Source: an uncultured Tropicimonas sp. (GTDB taxonomy: Bacteria > Pseudomonadota > Alphaproteobacteria > Rhodobacterales > Rhodobacteraceae). From it: a stretch of DNA of 33,097 bases. The notes beneath the pieces are model-generated. The model was not told where the DNA came from and ran no database searches. It was given only the letters and a program-made list of their open reading frames with translations. Position 1 is the stretch's first letter; the number at the start of each line of letters is the position of its first letter. The stretch lies in the NCBI GenBank assembly GCA_947495685.1, contig CANLZY010000045.1, positions 1 to 33,097 on the forward strand, read 5' to 3'. Shown here piece after piece: positions 24,500-32,531 of this stretch. The position numbers and the translations under genes are program-made.

Positions 24500-25813
24500 G
24501 TGGCCCGACACCTCGACCTGCTCACCGCCAACGACACCCAAGGGGAATACCCCCAATCGTATTATGCCGCCGCAGCGACGCCATTGCCGCCGTTTCCGAC
24601 CGCACAGGGCGACCTGCGCTGCGATATCTGCGTTGTCGGGGGCGGATTCACTGGCCTGTCGTCGGCGCTACACCTGGCAGAGCGAGGCTATGACGTGATC
24701 CTGATGGATGCTCAGCGGGTCGGGTTTGGCGCGTCGGGGCGCAATGGCGGACAGGCCGGAATGGGCCAGCGCCTGGAGCAGGACGAACTGGAGACGATGC
24801 TGGGCAAGGCCCACGCCCGGCAATTGTGGGACATCGGCAAGCAATCGGTCGATCTGGTGCGCCGGCTGTCCACCGACCCGCTCATGGATTGTGCGTTTCA
24901 CGATGGTATTGTGCATGCCGAGCATCGCGCCCGAAACGTTGGCCACAGCCTCGACTATGCAAAGAAGCTTCAGGACGAATACGAATACGATCTGGTTCGC
25001 GGGCTGGATCGCGAGGAAATGCACCATCTGGTAGGCTCAACGGCATATCACGGCGGCACGATCGACCTTGGGTCCGGCCATATCGATCCACTGCGATTTG
25101 CTCTTGGGCTGGCGCGCATGGCGCAGGCGGCAGGGGTGCGGTTGTTCGAGAATTCCAAGGTGACCGAGGTCACGGAGGCCTCTCCGGCCCAAGTGACGAC
25201 GGATGGCGCCACGATCCGCGCCGATCACGTCGTGCTGGCCTGCAATGGCTATCTGGGCGGGCTGAACGGACGGGTCGCCGCACGGGTCATGCCGATCAAC
25301 AACTTCATCGTGGCGACCGAACCGATGTCGCCCGAGCAGCAGGAAGCCCTTGTCCGCAACAATCACGCCGTGGCCGACAGCAAGTTCGTGGTCAACTACT
25401 TCCGGTTTTCGGACGACCACAGGCTGTTGTTCGGCGGCGCGGAGACCTACGGCTACCGGTTCCCCTCCGACATCCGCAAGCTGGTCTCGAAACCGATGCT
25501 CGAGATCTTCCCACAGTTGAAGGGCACCCGGCTGGACTATGCCTGGGGCGGAACACTGGCGATCACGATGAACCGCATGCCGCATTTCGAACGTGTCGCC
25601 GGCAATGTCCTCAGCCTGTCCGGCTATTCCGGGCATGGGCTGGCGCTGGCCACGCTGGCCGGGCAGATCGCCGCCGAGACGATCGCCGGTCAGGCCGAAC
25701 GGTTCGACATCATGGCCAGCGTCCCGACGCGGCGCTTTCCGGGTGGGGCATCGCTGCGATCTCCGCTTCTGGTTCTGGCGATGCTATGGTTTTCGCTCCG
25801 CGACAAGGTCTGA
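24500..25813 (+). CDS. FAD-dependent gamma-glutamylputrescine oxidase-like protein (PuuB-like, second copy)
   Basis: This 437-residue DAO-fold flavoenzyme has CVVGGGFTGLSSALHLAERG (GGGFTG at 48-53) as FAD motif and VGFGASGRNGGQAGMGQR after it, the pattern of PuuB/OrdL oxidases. Conserved late segments include YAWGGTLAITMNRMPHFER and SGYSGHGLALATLAGQ. It starts at GTG 24500 with CGGAG about 9 bases upstream. The short hydrophobic C-terminal tail (LVLAMLWFSLRDKV) mirrors that of the first copy at 14068-15402, so the two are paralogues. The expected reaction is oxidation of gamma-glutamylputrescine to the aldehyde, ammonia and hydrogen peroxide. It is more PuuB-like in context, being downstream of the PuuA-like ligase. 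Confidence 0.87.
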   Translation: MARHLDLLTANDTQGEYPQSYYAAAATPLPPFPTAQGDLRCDICVVGGGFTGLSSALHLAERGYDVILMDAQRVGFGASGRNGGQAGMGQRLEQDELETMLGKAHARQLWDIGKQSVDLVRRLSTDPLMDCAFHDGIVHAEHRARNVGHSLDYAKKLQDEYEYDLVRGLDREEMHHLVGSTAYHGGTIDLGSGHIDPLRFALGLARMAQAAGVRLFENSKVTEVTEASPAQVTTDGATIRADHVVLACNGYLGGLNGRVAARVMPINNFIVATEPMSPEQQEALVRNNHAVADSKFVVNYFRFSDDHRLLFGGAETYGYRFPSDIRKLVSKPMLEIFPQLKGTRLDYAWGGTLAITMNRMPHFERVAGNVLSLSGYSGHGLALATLAGQIAAETIAGQAERFDIMASVPTRRFPGGASLRSPLLVLAMLWFSLRDKV

Positions 25814-25893
25814 GGCCACGTGCCCCGAACTCCGGTTCCGAGTAGATTGAGCGGGCTTGAGACAGCCGCACAGACGCATAAGGTCTGGCGGCA

Positions 25894-26388
25894 GTGCCAA
25901 ACGGACGGAGCCGCAGGTTGCCCGACATCCCGATCCACGCCTTCATCGCATCGCTTGTGGCCGTCAGGCAGACCGGGGCCGGTCCCGAGATCCTGCTGCT
26001 GAAGCGGACCCAGACCCTTGCCGGCGCGTGGTGCCAGGTCGCCGGAAAGATCGGGCCCGGCGAGACCGCGTGGCAGGCTGCCCTCCGCGAACTTCGCGAG
26101 GAAACCGGCCTGACGCCCGAGACGCTGTATTCCGCCGATATCTGCGAGCAATTCTACGAGGCCGCGCGCGATGCCATCGTCATGGCCCCGGTGTTTGTCG
26201 CCTTTGTCGACGCGGATGCGGCCGTTGTGCTGAACCCGGAGCACAGCGACCATGGCTGGATGTCCCTTGACGGGGCTCTCGAGCAGGTCGAGTTTGGCGG
26301 GCGACGGCGTGTGCTTCGCTGGATCGACGCAGAGTTCATCCAGCGCAAACCGAGCGAGCATTTGCGGATAGAGTTCCCGAGGCCATAA
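25894..26388 (+). CDS. NUDIX hydrolase
   Basis: This 164-residue protein has a complete Nudix box, G-x5-E-x7-RELREE-x-GL, at residues 51-73, the Mg-binding loop-helix that cleaves nucleoside diphosphates linked to another moiety. The strand LLLKRTQTLAGAWCQVAGKI before it is typical of the fold. The protein has no added domain that would tell the substrate (oxidised nucleotide, ADP-ribose, dihydroneopterin triphosphate and others are possible). Start choice is weak: GTG 25894 has no good ribosome site, and TTG 25918 is a shorter option. It lies 80 bases after the second oxidase and might be read through from it. Confidence 0.82.
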   Translation: MPNGRSRRLPDIPIHAFIASLVAVRQTGAGPEILLLKRTQTLAGAWCQVAGKIGPGETAWQAALRELREETGLTPETLYSADICEQFYEAARDAIVMAPVFVAFVDADAAVVLNPEHSDHGWMSLDGALEQVEFGGRRRVLRWIDAEFIQRKPSEHLRIEFPRP

Positions 26389-26534
26389 GACATCGACGCC
26401 GTTGGTTTGACCCGGTTCCTTGCACCCGACCGCTTGCCGTGGCCCCGTTCCCGCAGGACGGGTGCCCTGAGCTGCTTGAAATTTCGGTTACGCACACCCT
26501 CGAAGCAACGCCGAAAACCGGGTAGGTTGACCCC

Positions 26535-27788
26535 ATGCCTTCGTTTTGCCGGGATTGTCTGCACACGTTTGAGACCGGTCGCCGATGCCCGGCGTGCCGC
26601 TCGCCACGCGTGCTGTCTCACCCGGAGCTTTTCGAACTGTCCATTGCCCACATGGATTGCGATGCGTTTTACGCTTCTGTCCACAAGGGGTTGGACCCGG
26701 ATCTGGCGGACAAACCGGTGATTGTCGGGGGCAACCAGCGTGGCGTCGTCTCCACTTGCTGTTACATCGCCCGACTGTACGGGGTCCGCTCGGCGATGCC
26801 GAGTTTTCAGGCGCGTAAACTGTGTCCGGACGCAGTCTGGGTCAAACCGCAGATGGACGTCTATGTCCGCGTTTCGCGTCAGATCCGGGCGATGATGGAG
26901 GAGATGACGCCGGCAATCGAACCGCTGTCGCTGGACGAGGCCTTTCTTGACATGACCGGCACTGCCCGACTGCACCATGCGCCCCCTGCCGTCATGCTCG
27001 CCCGGCTCGTCAAACGCATGGAGACCGAAATCGGCGTCTCCGGCTCGATCGGGCTCAGCCATTGCAAGTTCCTGGCAAAGGTTGCCAGTGATCAGGAAAA
27101 GCCTCGCGGGTTCTCGATCATCGGCGCGGCCGAAACCCATGATTTCCTGTCCGACAAGCCGGTCAGCCTGATCTGGGGGGTGGGGGCCGCGACCCAGGCA
27201 CAGCTCGCCCGGGTCGGCATCCGCACCTTCACGGACCTGCGCCGCTGGGATCGCACCGCCCTGCACGACCGTTTCGGCAAACAGGGTGAGCGGCTCTGGC
27301 ATCTTGCCCGCGGCGAGGACGCACGCCGGGTGTCCCGGAACTCCCCGTCAAAGTCGATCTCGAACGAGACCACCTTTGCGACCGATATCAAGGATCCGCA
27401 GGCCCTCGAAGGCTATGCGTGGCGCATGAGCGAAAAGGTGGCAGATCGGGCCAAGGCCGCAAACCTCGCCGGTCGGGTCATCACGCTGAAACTCAAGCGC
27501 AGTGACCATCGCATCCTCACCCGCCGGCACAGTCTCGAAGCCCCGACACAACTTGCCGGCCGGATCTTTGCCGAGGCTCAAAGGCTGCTGGATCATTCGG
27601 TCCAGAACGGGCCGTTTCGCTTGTTGGGGGTGGGCCTCTCGGATCTGGTCGCCGCCTCGGAGGGCGAACTGTCCGGCGACCTGTTGGACCCGGCCGGAAA
27701 CCGCAAGGCAGCGGCCGAGCGCGCGACCGATGCGATCCGCGATCGCTTCGGCCCGGACGCGATCATCAAGGGGCGGTCGATGCGCTAG
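26535..27788 (+). CDS. dinB: DNA polymerase IV (Y-family) with N-terminal zinc-ribbon-like segment
   Basis: This 417-residue translesion polymerase has the Y-family palm motif HMDCDAFYASV (catalytic Asp41), the second catalytic pair in LSLDEAFLDM (Asp134, Glu135) and the little-finger domain to the end. Unlike E. coli DinB it starts with a segment of about 30 residues with C5-x2-C8 and C18-x2-C21, spaced like a zinc ribbon. No GTTC-N7-GTTC SOS box of the alphaproteobacterial type is found in the 146 bases upstream, so LexA control is not evident. The C-terminus ends GRSMR without an obvious QLxLF clamp-binding peptide. It converges on mgsA, with 13 bases between stops. Confidence 0.92.
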   Translation: MPSFCRDCLHTFETGRRCPACRSPRVLSHPELFELSIAHMDCDAFYASVHKGLDPDLADKPVIVGGNQRGVVSTCCYIARLYGVRSAMPSFQARKLCPDAVWVKPQMDVYVRVSRQIRAMMEEMTPAIEPLSLDEAFLDMTGTARLHHAPPAVMLARLVKRMETEIGVSGSIGLSHCKFLAKVASDQEKPRGFSIIGAAETHDFLSDKPVSLIWGVGAATQAQLARVGIRTFTDLRRWDRTALHDRFGKQGERLWHLARGEDARRVSRNSPSKSISNETTFATDIKDPQALEGYAWRMSEKVADRAKAANLAGRVITLKLKRSDHRILTRRHSLEAPTQLAGRIFAEAQRLLDHSVQNGPFRLLGVGLSDLVAASEGELSGDLLDPAGNRKAAAERATDAIRDRFGPDAIIKGRSMR

Positions 27789-27794
27789 ATGGTG

Positions 27795-27811
27795 CGCCGG
27801 CTCAGCCGGCG
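27795..27811. terminator. Hairpin between convergent dinB and mgsA
   Basis: CGCCGGC pairs with GCCGGCG around a three-base loop that is itself the mgsA stop codon (TGA on the minus strand). The dinB stop lies just 6 bases before the stem. A compact bidirectional terminator is likely, although no T-tail follows on either side. Confidence 0.45.
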
Positions 27812-28233
27812 TGGGCCGCCTCTCCGGGCACGGGCGAATAGGCCGTGTCCAGCATGTCGGACGCAACGACGAAGTCCGCCGTCGCCGCGTTGCAGGCAAT
27901 CACCACCTGCTCCAGCGTCGAGATCCGCAGCAGCGCCTTGACGTCAACATCGTGGGGCATCGCGGTCAGCGGATCGGAAAAGAAGATCAGCACATCCAGC
28001 TTGCCATCCGCGATCATCGCGCCAAGCTGTTGATCGCCTCCCAGGGGGCCGCTTTTCAGCCGTGTGACACTCAGATTGGCGCCCTCGGCCACGCGACCAC
28101 CGGTCGTTCCGGTTCCATAAAGCTCGTGCCGTGCCAGAATCTCGCGATTGCGGTTGGCCCAAGCAACCAGAGCCGGTTTCATGGCGTCGTGCGCGACCAG
28201 CGCAATGCGCTTGCGCGCGGCCATTCGGGTCAT
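27802..28233 (-). CDS. mgsA: Methylglyoxal synthase
   Basis: The enzyme converts dihydroxyacetone phosphate to methylglyoxal and phosphate, bypassing lower glycolysis under phosphate limitation or carbon overload. The 143-residue protein is close to the E. coli size. Expected active-site residues are present: VAHD near 13-16, LKSGPLGGDQQ with Asp67 (E. coli Asp71), FFSDPLTAMPHDVDVKALLR with His94 and Asp97 (E. coli His98, Asp101). The ATG at 28233 has AAGGA 8 bases upstream. It follows the isopropylmalate-dehydrogenase-like gene after 11 bases and should be cotranscribed with it. Confidence 0.93.
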   Translation of the reverse strand: MTRMAARKRIALVAHDAMKPALVAWANRNREILARHELYGTGTTGGRVAEGANLSVTRLKSGPLGGDQQLGAMIADGKLDVLIFFSDPLTAMPHDVDVKALLRISTLEQVVIACNAATADFVVASDMLDTAYSPVPGEAAHAG

Positions 28234-28244
28234 GAAGCGTATCC

Positions 28245-29366
28245 TTAGACGATCTCGGGTTCCTTGCAGGTCGCCACCAGATCCAGAATCTGTTGGGTGA
28301 CTGCGTTGGTGCCCATATCGCCGCCGAACTCCATCGGGCGCAACAGGTTTTCCGCAAATCCGCGGTCAACAGCCGCCTCGATCAACCCCGCTGCCGTCGC
28401 CAGACGCGGGTTGTCCTTTTTCTCGGCAAGATAGTCGAGCATCAGCGCACCGCTCAGGATTGCCGCCAGCGGGTTTGCCTTGTCCTGCCCCATGATGTCG
28501 GGTGCGGAGCCGTGCGCAGGCTGAAACAGGCCGATCTCGTCACCGATCTCGCCACAGGCCGCCATGCCCATTCCGCCAACCAGACCACCGGCGAGATCGG
28601 ACAGGATGTCACCAAACATGTTCTCGGTCACCAGAACGTCAAACTCCCAGGGCTTGCGGATCAGGTCCAGGGCCTGGGCATCGACGTAATTGTATCCCAC
28701 CTCGATCTCGGGGAACTCGGGGCGCACCTCGTCAAAGATCTTGCGAAAGAACGCGAGCGACGCGAACACGTTCGCCTTGTCCACACAGGTCAGTCGCCCG
28801 GCCTTGCCACGCGCCTTGCGTTTTTCGGCCAGCCGAAAGGAGAACGCGTGCAGCCGTTCACAGACCGACCGCGAGATCTTGAGCGTGTCATAGACCTCTT
28901 CATCGCCCACAAACCGGGTCCGCCCGTGAACGGCGGCCGAGTAAAACAATCCTTCGGTCGATTCGCGCACGATCACCAGGTCGATCTTGGCCGCGCGCGG
29001 GTCGGCAAGGCGCTGTGGCGCGTTGGGATAGGCCTTGACCGGACGCACCCCGGCATACAGTTCGTACCGGTCGCGCAGACGCAAATGGGGCGAAATCTCG
29101 GTTCCGTCCGCATGACGGATCGACGGCAAGCCGATCGCGCCCAGAAAGATCGCATCAGCCTGCCCGGCTTTCTCTTCGCCGCCCGGTTCGATATCGACGC
29201 CCGTGTCCCGATAATACCCGGCCCCGGCCAACACGTCTTGCGTCGCCAATGGCGCAGCACCAACCGCTTTCAACGCGGCGTCCACCACTTGCAACGTGGC
29301 ATCGGTCACATCGACCCCGATTCCATCGCCGCGAATGACGGTGACAAGGGCTGTTTCGTTGGCCAT
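28245..29366 (-). CDS. Isocitrate/isopropylmalate dehydrogenase family protein
   Basis: This 373-residue NAD(P)-dependent beta-decarboxylating dehydrogenase has the IRGDGIGVDVT N-terminus, VDKANVFA (catalytic Lys197), and the family signature NMFGDILSDLAGGLVGGMGM at about 249-268 with metal-ligand Asp253 and Asp257. The substrate-selecting helix reads VRESTEGLFYSA instead of the VRELTGG of LeuB or IRENTEGEY of isocitrate and tartrate dehydrogenases, so it fits neither textbook class. The substrate is probably a C3-substituted malate or tartrate, but this is inference. No leuCD genes are adjacent. The ATG at 29366 has GAGGAG upstream. The gene leads a two-gene operon with mgsA. Confidence 0.85.
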   Translation of the reverse strand: MANETALVTVIRGDGIGVDVTDATLQVVDAALKAVGAAPLATQDVLAGAGYYRDTGVDIEPGGEEKAGQADAIFLGAIGLPSIRHADGTEISPHLRLRDRYELYAGVRPVKAYPNAPQRLADPRAAKIDLVIVRESTEGLFYSAAVHGRTRFVGDEEVYDTLKISRSVCERLHAFSFRLAEKRKARGKAGRLTCVDKANVFASLAFFRKIFDEVRPEFPEIEVGYNYVDAQALDLIRKPWEFDVLVTENMFGDILSDLAGGLVGGMGMAACGEIGDEIGLFQPAHGSAPDIMGQDKANPLAAILSGALMLDYLAEKKDNPRLATAAGLIEAAVDRGFAENLLRPMEFGGDMGTNAVTQQILDLVATCKEPEIV

Positions 29367-29735
29367 TGGTCGGCTCCTCATGTAATGGGCGGTCCATCAC
29401 TACGTGCTAGGGTCGGTGGACCACAGGCTGGCGCAGGAGCTTTTGCCCAAGCCCGACAACGGCAACCGTCAATGCATACGTTAAAGCATCCATTGAGGAC
29501 TGCAAAGAGCAAATCTGCACGGTGGCCGAGATCCTGCTTCTCGGAGGCCGTCCAATTGTTTCCAATAGCGGCCCATTGCCAAGCATATCTCCACATTGAT
29601 GCGCCAAATCCAGGCGAACCAATCATCAACACCCGACCTAGCCAAATGCTCCCGACACGAGAGCCCCCCGGGCCAGCCATGTTGGCAGTCAACCATGGCC
29701 GGCGAACCGGCCACGGTTGACGTCTGCAACACCGG
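29367..29735. other. Non-coding gap of 369 bases upstream of the dehydrogenase/mgsA operon
   Basis: No convincing gene is found. The segment has an AT content visibly higher than its neighbours around 29460-29640 and contains a long imperfect hairpin at 29681-29730 near its right end. It must contain the promoter of the dehydrogenase-mgsA operon (leftward) and the terminator of the VOC gene. I see no clear promoter boxes, no repeat family and no recognisable protein fragment. Confidence 0.45.
29681..29730 (-). terminator. Long hairpin downstream of the VOC gene
   Basis: The core GTCAACC-A-TGGCCGG / CCGGCCA-C-GGTTGAC (29688-29721) pairs with one mismatch around a CGAA loop. Flanking GTT-GCA and TGC-AAC segments extend it with bulges. 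It begins 5 bases after the VOC stop on the transcribed minus strand. There is no T-run after it, so it may be a factor-assisted terminator or an RNA 3'-stabiliser. Confidence 0.5.
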
Positions 29736-30233
29736 TCAGGTGTAGGCGCCGGACGAGTAGGTCAACTCATAGCTGTGGCTGTAGATCTCGAACACGATGC
29801 CAAACGGATCTTCGACATAGACCATCCGGTATGGCTTTTCGTCCGGAAAATACTCCCGAACCGGCATCCGCTGCTTGCCACCGGCCTCGACGATCCGCTT
29901 CAACAGGCCTTCCAGATCCGGGTCCTGAATGGCGAAGTGGAACATGCCGTTCTGACGGAACGCGAGGTTGTCCTCGGGAGCGTGGTTGCCATCGAATTCG
30001 AACAACTCGATCCCGATCCGGTCGCCGGTGGCCAGATGCGCGATACGCAGCTTCCGCCAACCGGGGCTGAACACATCGGTGCACATCCGGCCGATGTCAC
30101 TGTCGTCCTCGACAACATCGGTTGGCGCCATGATGGTGTAGAAACCGAGCACGTCGGTATAAAACTTTACCGCCGCATCCAGATCGGGGACGGACAGGCC
30201 GATATGAGAGAAGGTCCTGGGAGTCGGGCGCAT
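29736..30233 (-). CDS. VOC-family (glyoxalase/bleomycin-resistance fold) protein
   Basis: This 165-residue single-domain metalloprotein shows paired beta-alpha-beta-beta-beta modules. Likely metal ligands are His10 (FSHIGLSV), Glu76 (GIELFEF), His99 (MFHFAI) and Glu149 (GIVFEIYSH), the arrangement of VOC enzymes such as glyoxalase I, dioxygenases and epimerases. It is larger than minimal glyoxalase I and has an unusual DSDIGRMCTDVF insertion. The ATG at 30233 has AAGGAAA just upstream. It diverges from a LysR gene, which probably controls it. Being two genes from methylglyoxal synthase makes a glyoxalase role tempting but unproven. Confidence 0.82.
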   Translation of the reverse strand: MRPTPRTFSHIGLSVPDLDAAVKFYTDVLGFYTIMAPTDVVEDDSDIGRMCTDVFSPGWRKLRIAHLATGDRIGIELFEFDGNHAPEDNLAFRQNGMFHFAIQDPDLEGLLKRIVEAGGKQRMPVREYFPDEKPYRMVYVEDPFGIVFEIYSHSYELTYSSGAYT

Positions 30234-30287
30234 GGTGTTTCCTTTGGTTGACGTGATTGAACCAACCTACACTTGCCATTCCCTCAT

Positions 30288-30316
30288 ATGAAATTATGGT
30301 TATGACTTATTTTCAT
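30288..30316. promoter_or_regulatory. Interrupted inverted repeat in the VOC-lysR intergenic region
   Basis: ATGAAA (30288-30293) and TTTCAT (30311-30316) bracket an AT-rich stretch containing two TTATG copies and a CATAA complement. This lies in the 94-base divergent region and ends 12 bases before the lysR start, a typical place for LysR autoregulatory binding. Assignment is tentative. Confidence 0.3.
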
Positions 30317-30327
30317 AACACAACGTA

Positions 30328-31233
30328 ATGGCGATGCTGAACGCACGATGGCTCGAAACCTTCACGACACTTTGTCAAACGCGTCATTTCACCCGAACGG
30401 CCGATCTGCTGGGCATGACGCAGCCCGGAGTGTCGCAACATCTGCGCAAACTCGAAGAACAGATTGGCCAACCATTGATTTCACGGCAGGGCAAGAGCTT
30501 CGCCCTGACCCCTGCCGGCGAGGCCGTCTTGTCCGTTGGTCAGACCAGACGCCACGAAGAGCAGATGCTTCGCGAAGCCATCCAGACAGATGCCCCGGAT
30601 GTCGGCACGGTCAGCATCGGCTGTTCGGGCGGTTTCGCGATGCTTCTGTATCCGCAAATCCTGCCGCTTATGCAGGAGGCGCCCAGACTCAGCGTGCGAT
30701 TGGAGGCCACGCCCGGCGATGCCATTTTGCAGGGTGTGCTGTCCCGCCGGTTTGACCTTGGAATTGTCGAACGGCAGCCCGATCATCCGAGGCTCGACGC
30801 CGTTTACCTTGGCGAGGAGCCGCTTTGCCTGCTCCTGCCACACACTGACACTGCGGAGCAGATCCGGTTTGGTGACCTCGAGGAACGCGGGTTCATCGCC
30901 CACCCGGACGGCTTTGCATATGCCGACGAGTTGTTTTCCCTCAACTTTCCCGAGGAGTTCAGAGGCTCGGACCGGTTACATGTGCGGGCCTTCATCAACC
31001 AGATCAGCCAGATTCCCGCCGCGGTTGCGCAGGGCATTGGCTATACCCTGCTGCCGCGCAGCGGTGTTGACGCTTTTCCGTTGCGGCACAAGGTTCGGAT
31101 CGTGCCACTCCCCCGGATCCGCAGGCACGGTCTCTGGTTGATACACGAGCTCGGGCGCCGGATGCCGTCCCGGCTGTCCGGGATGATGACAGTGATGAAG
31201 GCGGTCGCCCGGACACTGGCGCCCACGTCGTGA
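30328..31233 (+). CDS. LysR-family transcriptional regulator
   Basis: This 301-residue protein has the LysR N-terminal winged helix (RHFTRTADLLGMTQPGVSQH, about residues 19-38, then LRKLEEQIGQPLISR) and a periplasmic-binding-protein-like effector domain from about residue 92 (GTVSIGCSGGFAMLLYPQIL). LysR proteins usually regulate a divergent neighbour, here the VOC gene, and bind a small co-inducer. Start choice: ATG 30328 lacks a clear ribosome site, and ATG 30334 two codons later is an alternative. It converges on the sulfonate-type ABC genes, with 35 bases between stops. Confidence 0.88.
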   Translation: MAMLNARWLETFTTLCQTRHFTRTADLLGMTQPGVSQHLRKLEEQIGQPLISRQGKSFALTPAGEAVLSVGQTRRHEEQMLREAIQTDAPDVGTVSIGCSGGFAMLLYPQILPLMQEAPRLSVRLEATPGDAILQGVLSRRFDLGIVERQPDHPRLDAVYLGEEPLCLLLPHTDTAEQIRFGDLEERGFIAHPDGFAYADELFSLNFPEEFRGSDRLHVRAFINQISQIPAAVAQGIGYTLLPRSGVDAFPLRHKVRIVPLPRIRRHGLWLIHELGRRMPSRLSGMMTVMKAVARTLAPTS

Positions 31234-31268
31234 TCATCCTCCCGGACTGACCCCTGGAGCGGGGCGAC

Positions 31269-32531
31269 TCACGCTTTTCCTTTCCAAGGCACGAGGATGC
31301 GTTCGGCCATGCGCATCAGGATGTCGATGCTGTAGCCGATGATGCCGATCAGGATGATGCCCATGATGACGATATCGGTCAGCTGGAACTTGGAGGCTGC
31401 GATGATCATCATCCCCGCCCCTTTCTGCGCGGCGACCAGTTCAGCGGCCACGACCGTGCCCCAGCAGACCCCCATCGCAACCCGCGCCCCGGTGAAGATC
31501 TCCGGCAGCGAGTTGGGCACGATCACATGGCTCAGCACCTGCCTTTTCGAGGCGCCCAGCGAATAGGCCGCGTGCACCTTGGTGATGTTCACCCCGGACA
31601 CGCCAGCCCGGGCGGCGATCGTCATGATCCACAGCGCGGCCAGGAACAGCAGCACGATCTTTCCGGTCTCCCAGATGCCGAACCAGATGATGACCAGCGG
31701 GATCAGCGCCAGCGGTGGAACCGGGCGCATGAACTCGACGATCGGATCGAACCAGCCGCGAAACCAGCCCGACAGGCCCATCGCATAACCCAGCGGAATC
31801 CCGACCAGCGACCCGAGGACAAAGCCCACGACGACCCGCATGAGCGACCAGCCAAGATGCTCCCACAGGGTGAAGTTCTGGTATCCCTCGGACGCGATCT
31901 CGAAGAAGCGCGCCACCACGGCCTCCGGGGACGGCATCCAGATCGGTTCCATCTGCAACCCCTTGGCCGGTGCGAAGTTGAGCGACCCCTTGGCCGTCAT
32001 CGTCACCTTGCCGTCAGCCACCTTCACGACATCGCCGGGCGCGATCGCCTGACCGTCCACCGCCGTGACCCTTGCCCCGTCGGCATCGTTGCTCACGGCC
32101 TTGACCAACACCGAGCGCCAGGCCCCGACCGTGACCGCATCGTCCACGGCAAGGCCGCCTTCCGGAGAGACCACGGGCTTGTCGACCTTGTCGCCCACCT
32201 CGTGAACGATCGCATGTACCGTGGCCTTGCCTGTCGCCCCAGAGGCATCCGTTGCCGTGTAGGTAAAGCTGGTCTCGCCGATGAACGGTCCGGGCACATG
32301 CACCGGCACCAGGTTGGAGCCGGTGAATGCGCCCCAGATCAGGAAGATCACCAGCACCGAGATGAAGGACGCCGCGCGGTCCGGCCGGATCGCGCTCTCG
32401 TCGCCAAAGGTCACTGTCTTGAGCGAGTTGTAATCGTGTTCGGGCTGCATGAGGCCACGCACGAAATGCACGACCAGATAGGCGCCGACAAACAGCGCCA
32501 CATACAGGAAAAGGATGATCCAGCCCGTCAT
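31269..32531 (-). CDS. Taurine/sulfonate/nitrate-type ABC permease with inserted Ig/cadherin-like domain
   Basis: This 420-residue permease has the C-terminal TauC/SsuC-like core from PIWMPSPEAVVARFFEIA (about residue 196), with the EAA loop HAAYSLGASKRQVLSH and about five spans. The N-terminal part has two spans (about 3-25 and 54-70) and then about 120 extra residues (72-190). These resemble adhesin-type Ig/cadherin-like repeats: TSFTYTATDASGATGKATV and VSNDADGARVTAVDG with LNFAPAKG. Standard TauC/SsuC proteins are near 260-280 residues, so this is a sizeable insertion facing the periplasm. The start overlaps the ATPase stop by ATGA (32528-32531). The substrate is probably a sulfonate, inferred from family only; the binding protein lies outside the window. 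Confidence 0.82.
   Translation of the reverse strand: MTGWIILFLYVALFVGAYLVVHFVRGLMQPEHDYNSLKTVTFGDESAIRPDRAASFISVLVIFLIWGAFTGSNLVPVHVPGPFIGETSFTYTATDASGATGKATVHAIVHEVGDKVDKPVVSPEGGLAVDDAVTVGAWRSVLVKAVSNDADGARVTAVDGQAIAPGDVVKVADGKVTMTAKGSLNFAPAKGLQMEPIWMPSPEAVVARFFEIASEGYQNFTLWEHLGWSLMRVVVGFVLGSLVGIPLGYAMGLSGWFRGWFDPIVEFMRPVPPLALIPLVIIWFGIWETGKIVLLFLAALWIMTIAARAGVSGVNITKVHAAYSLGASKRQVLSHVIVPNSLPEIFTGARVAMGVCWGTVVAAELVAAQKGAGMMIIAASKFQLTDIVIMGIILIGIIGYSIDILMRMAERILVPWKGKA

Noticed and set aside
26389-26534. Possible LexA box upstream of dinB
   Set aside because: GTTC occurs twice, but not with the seven-base spacing of the alphaproteobacterial SOS box.
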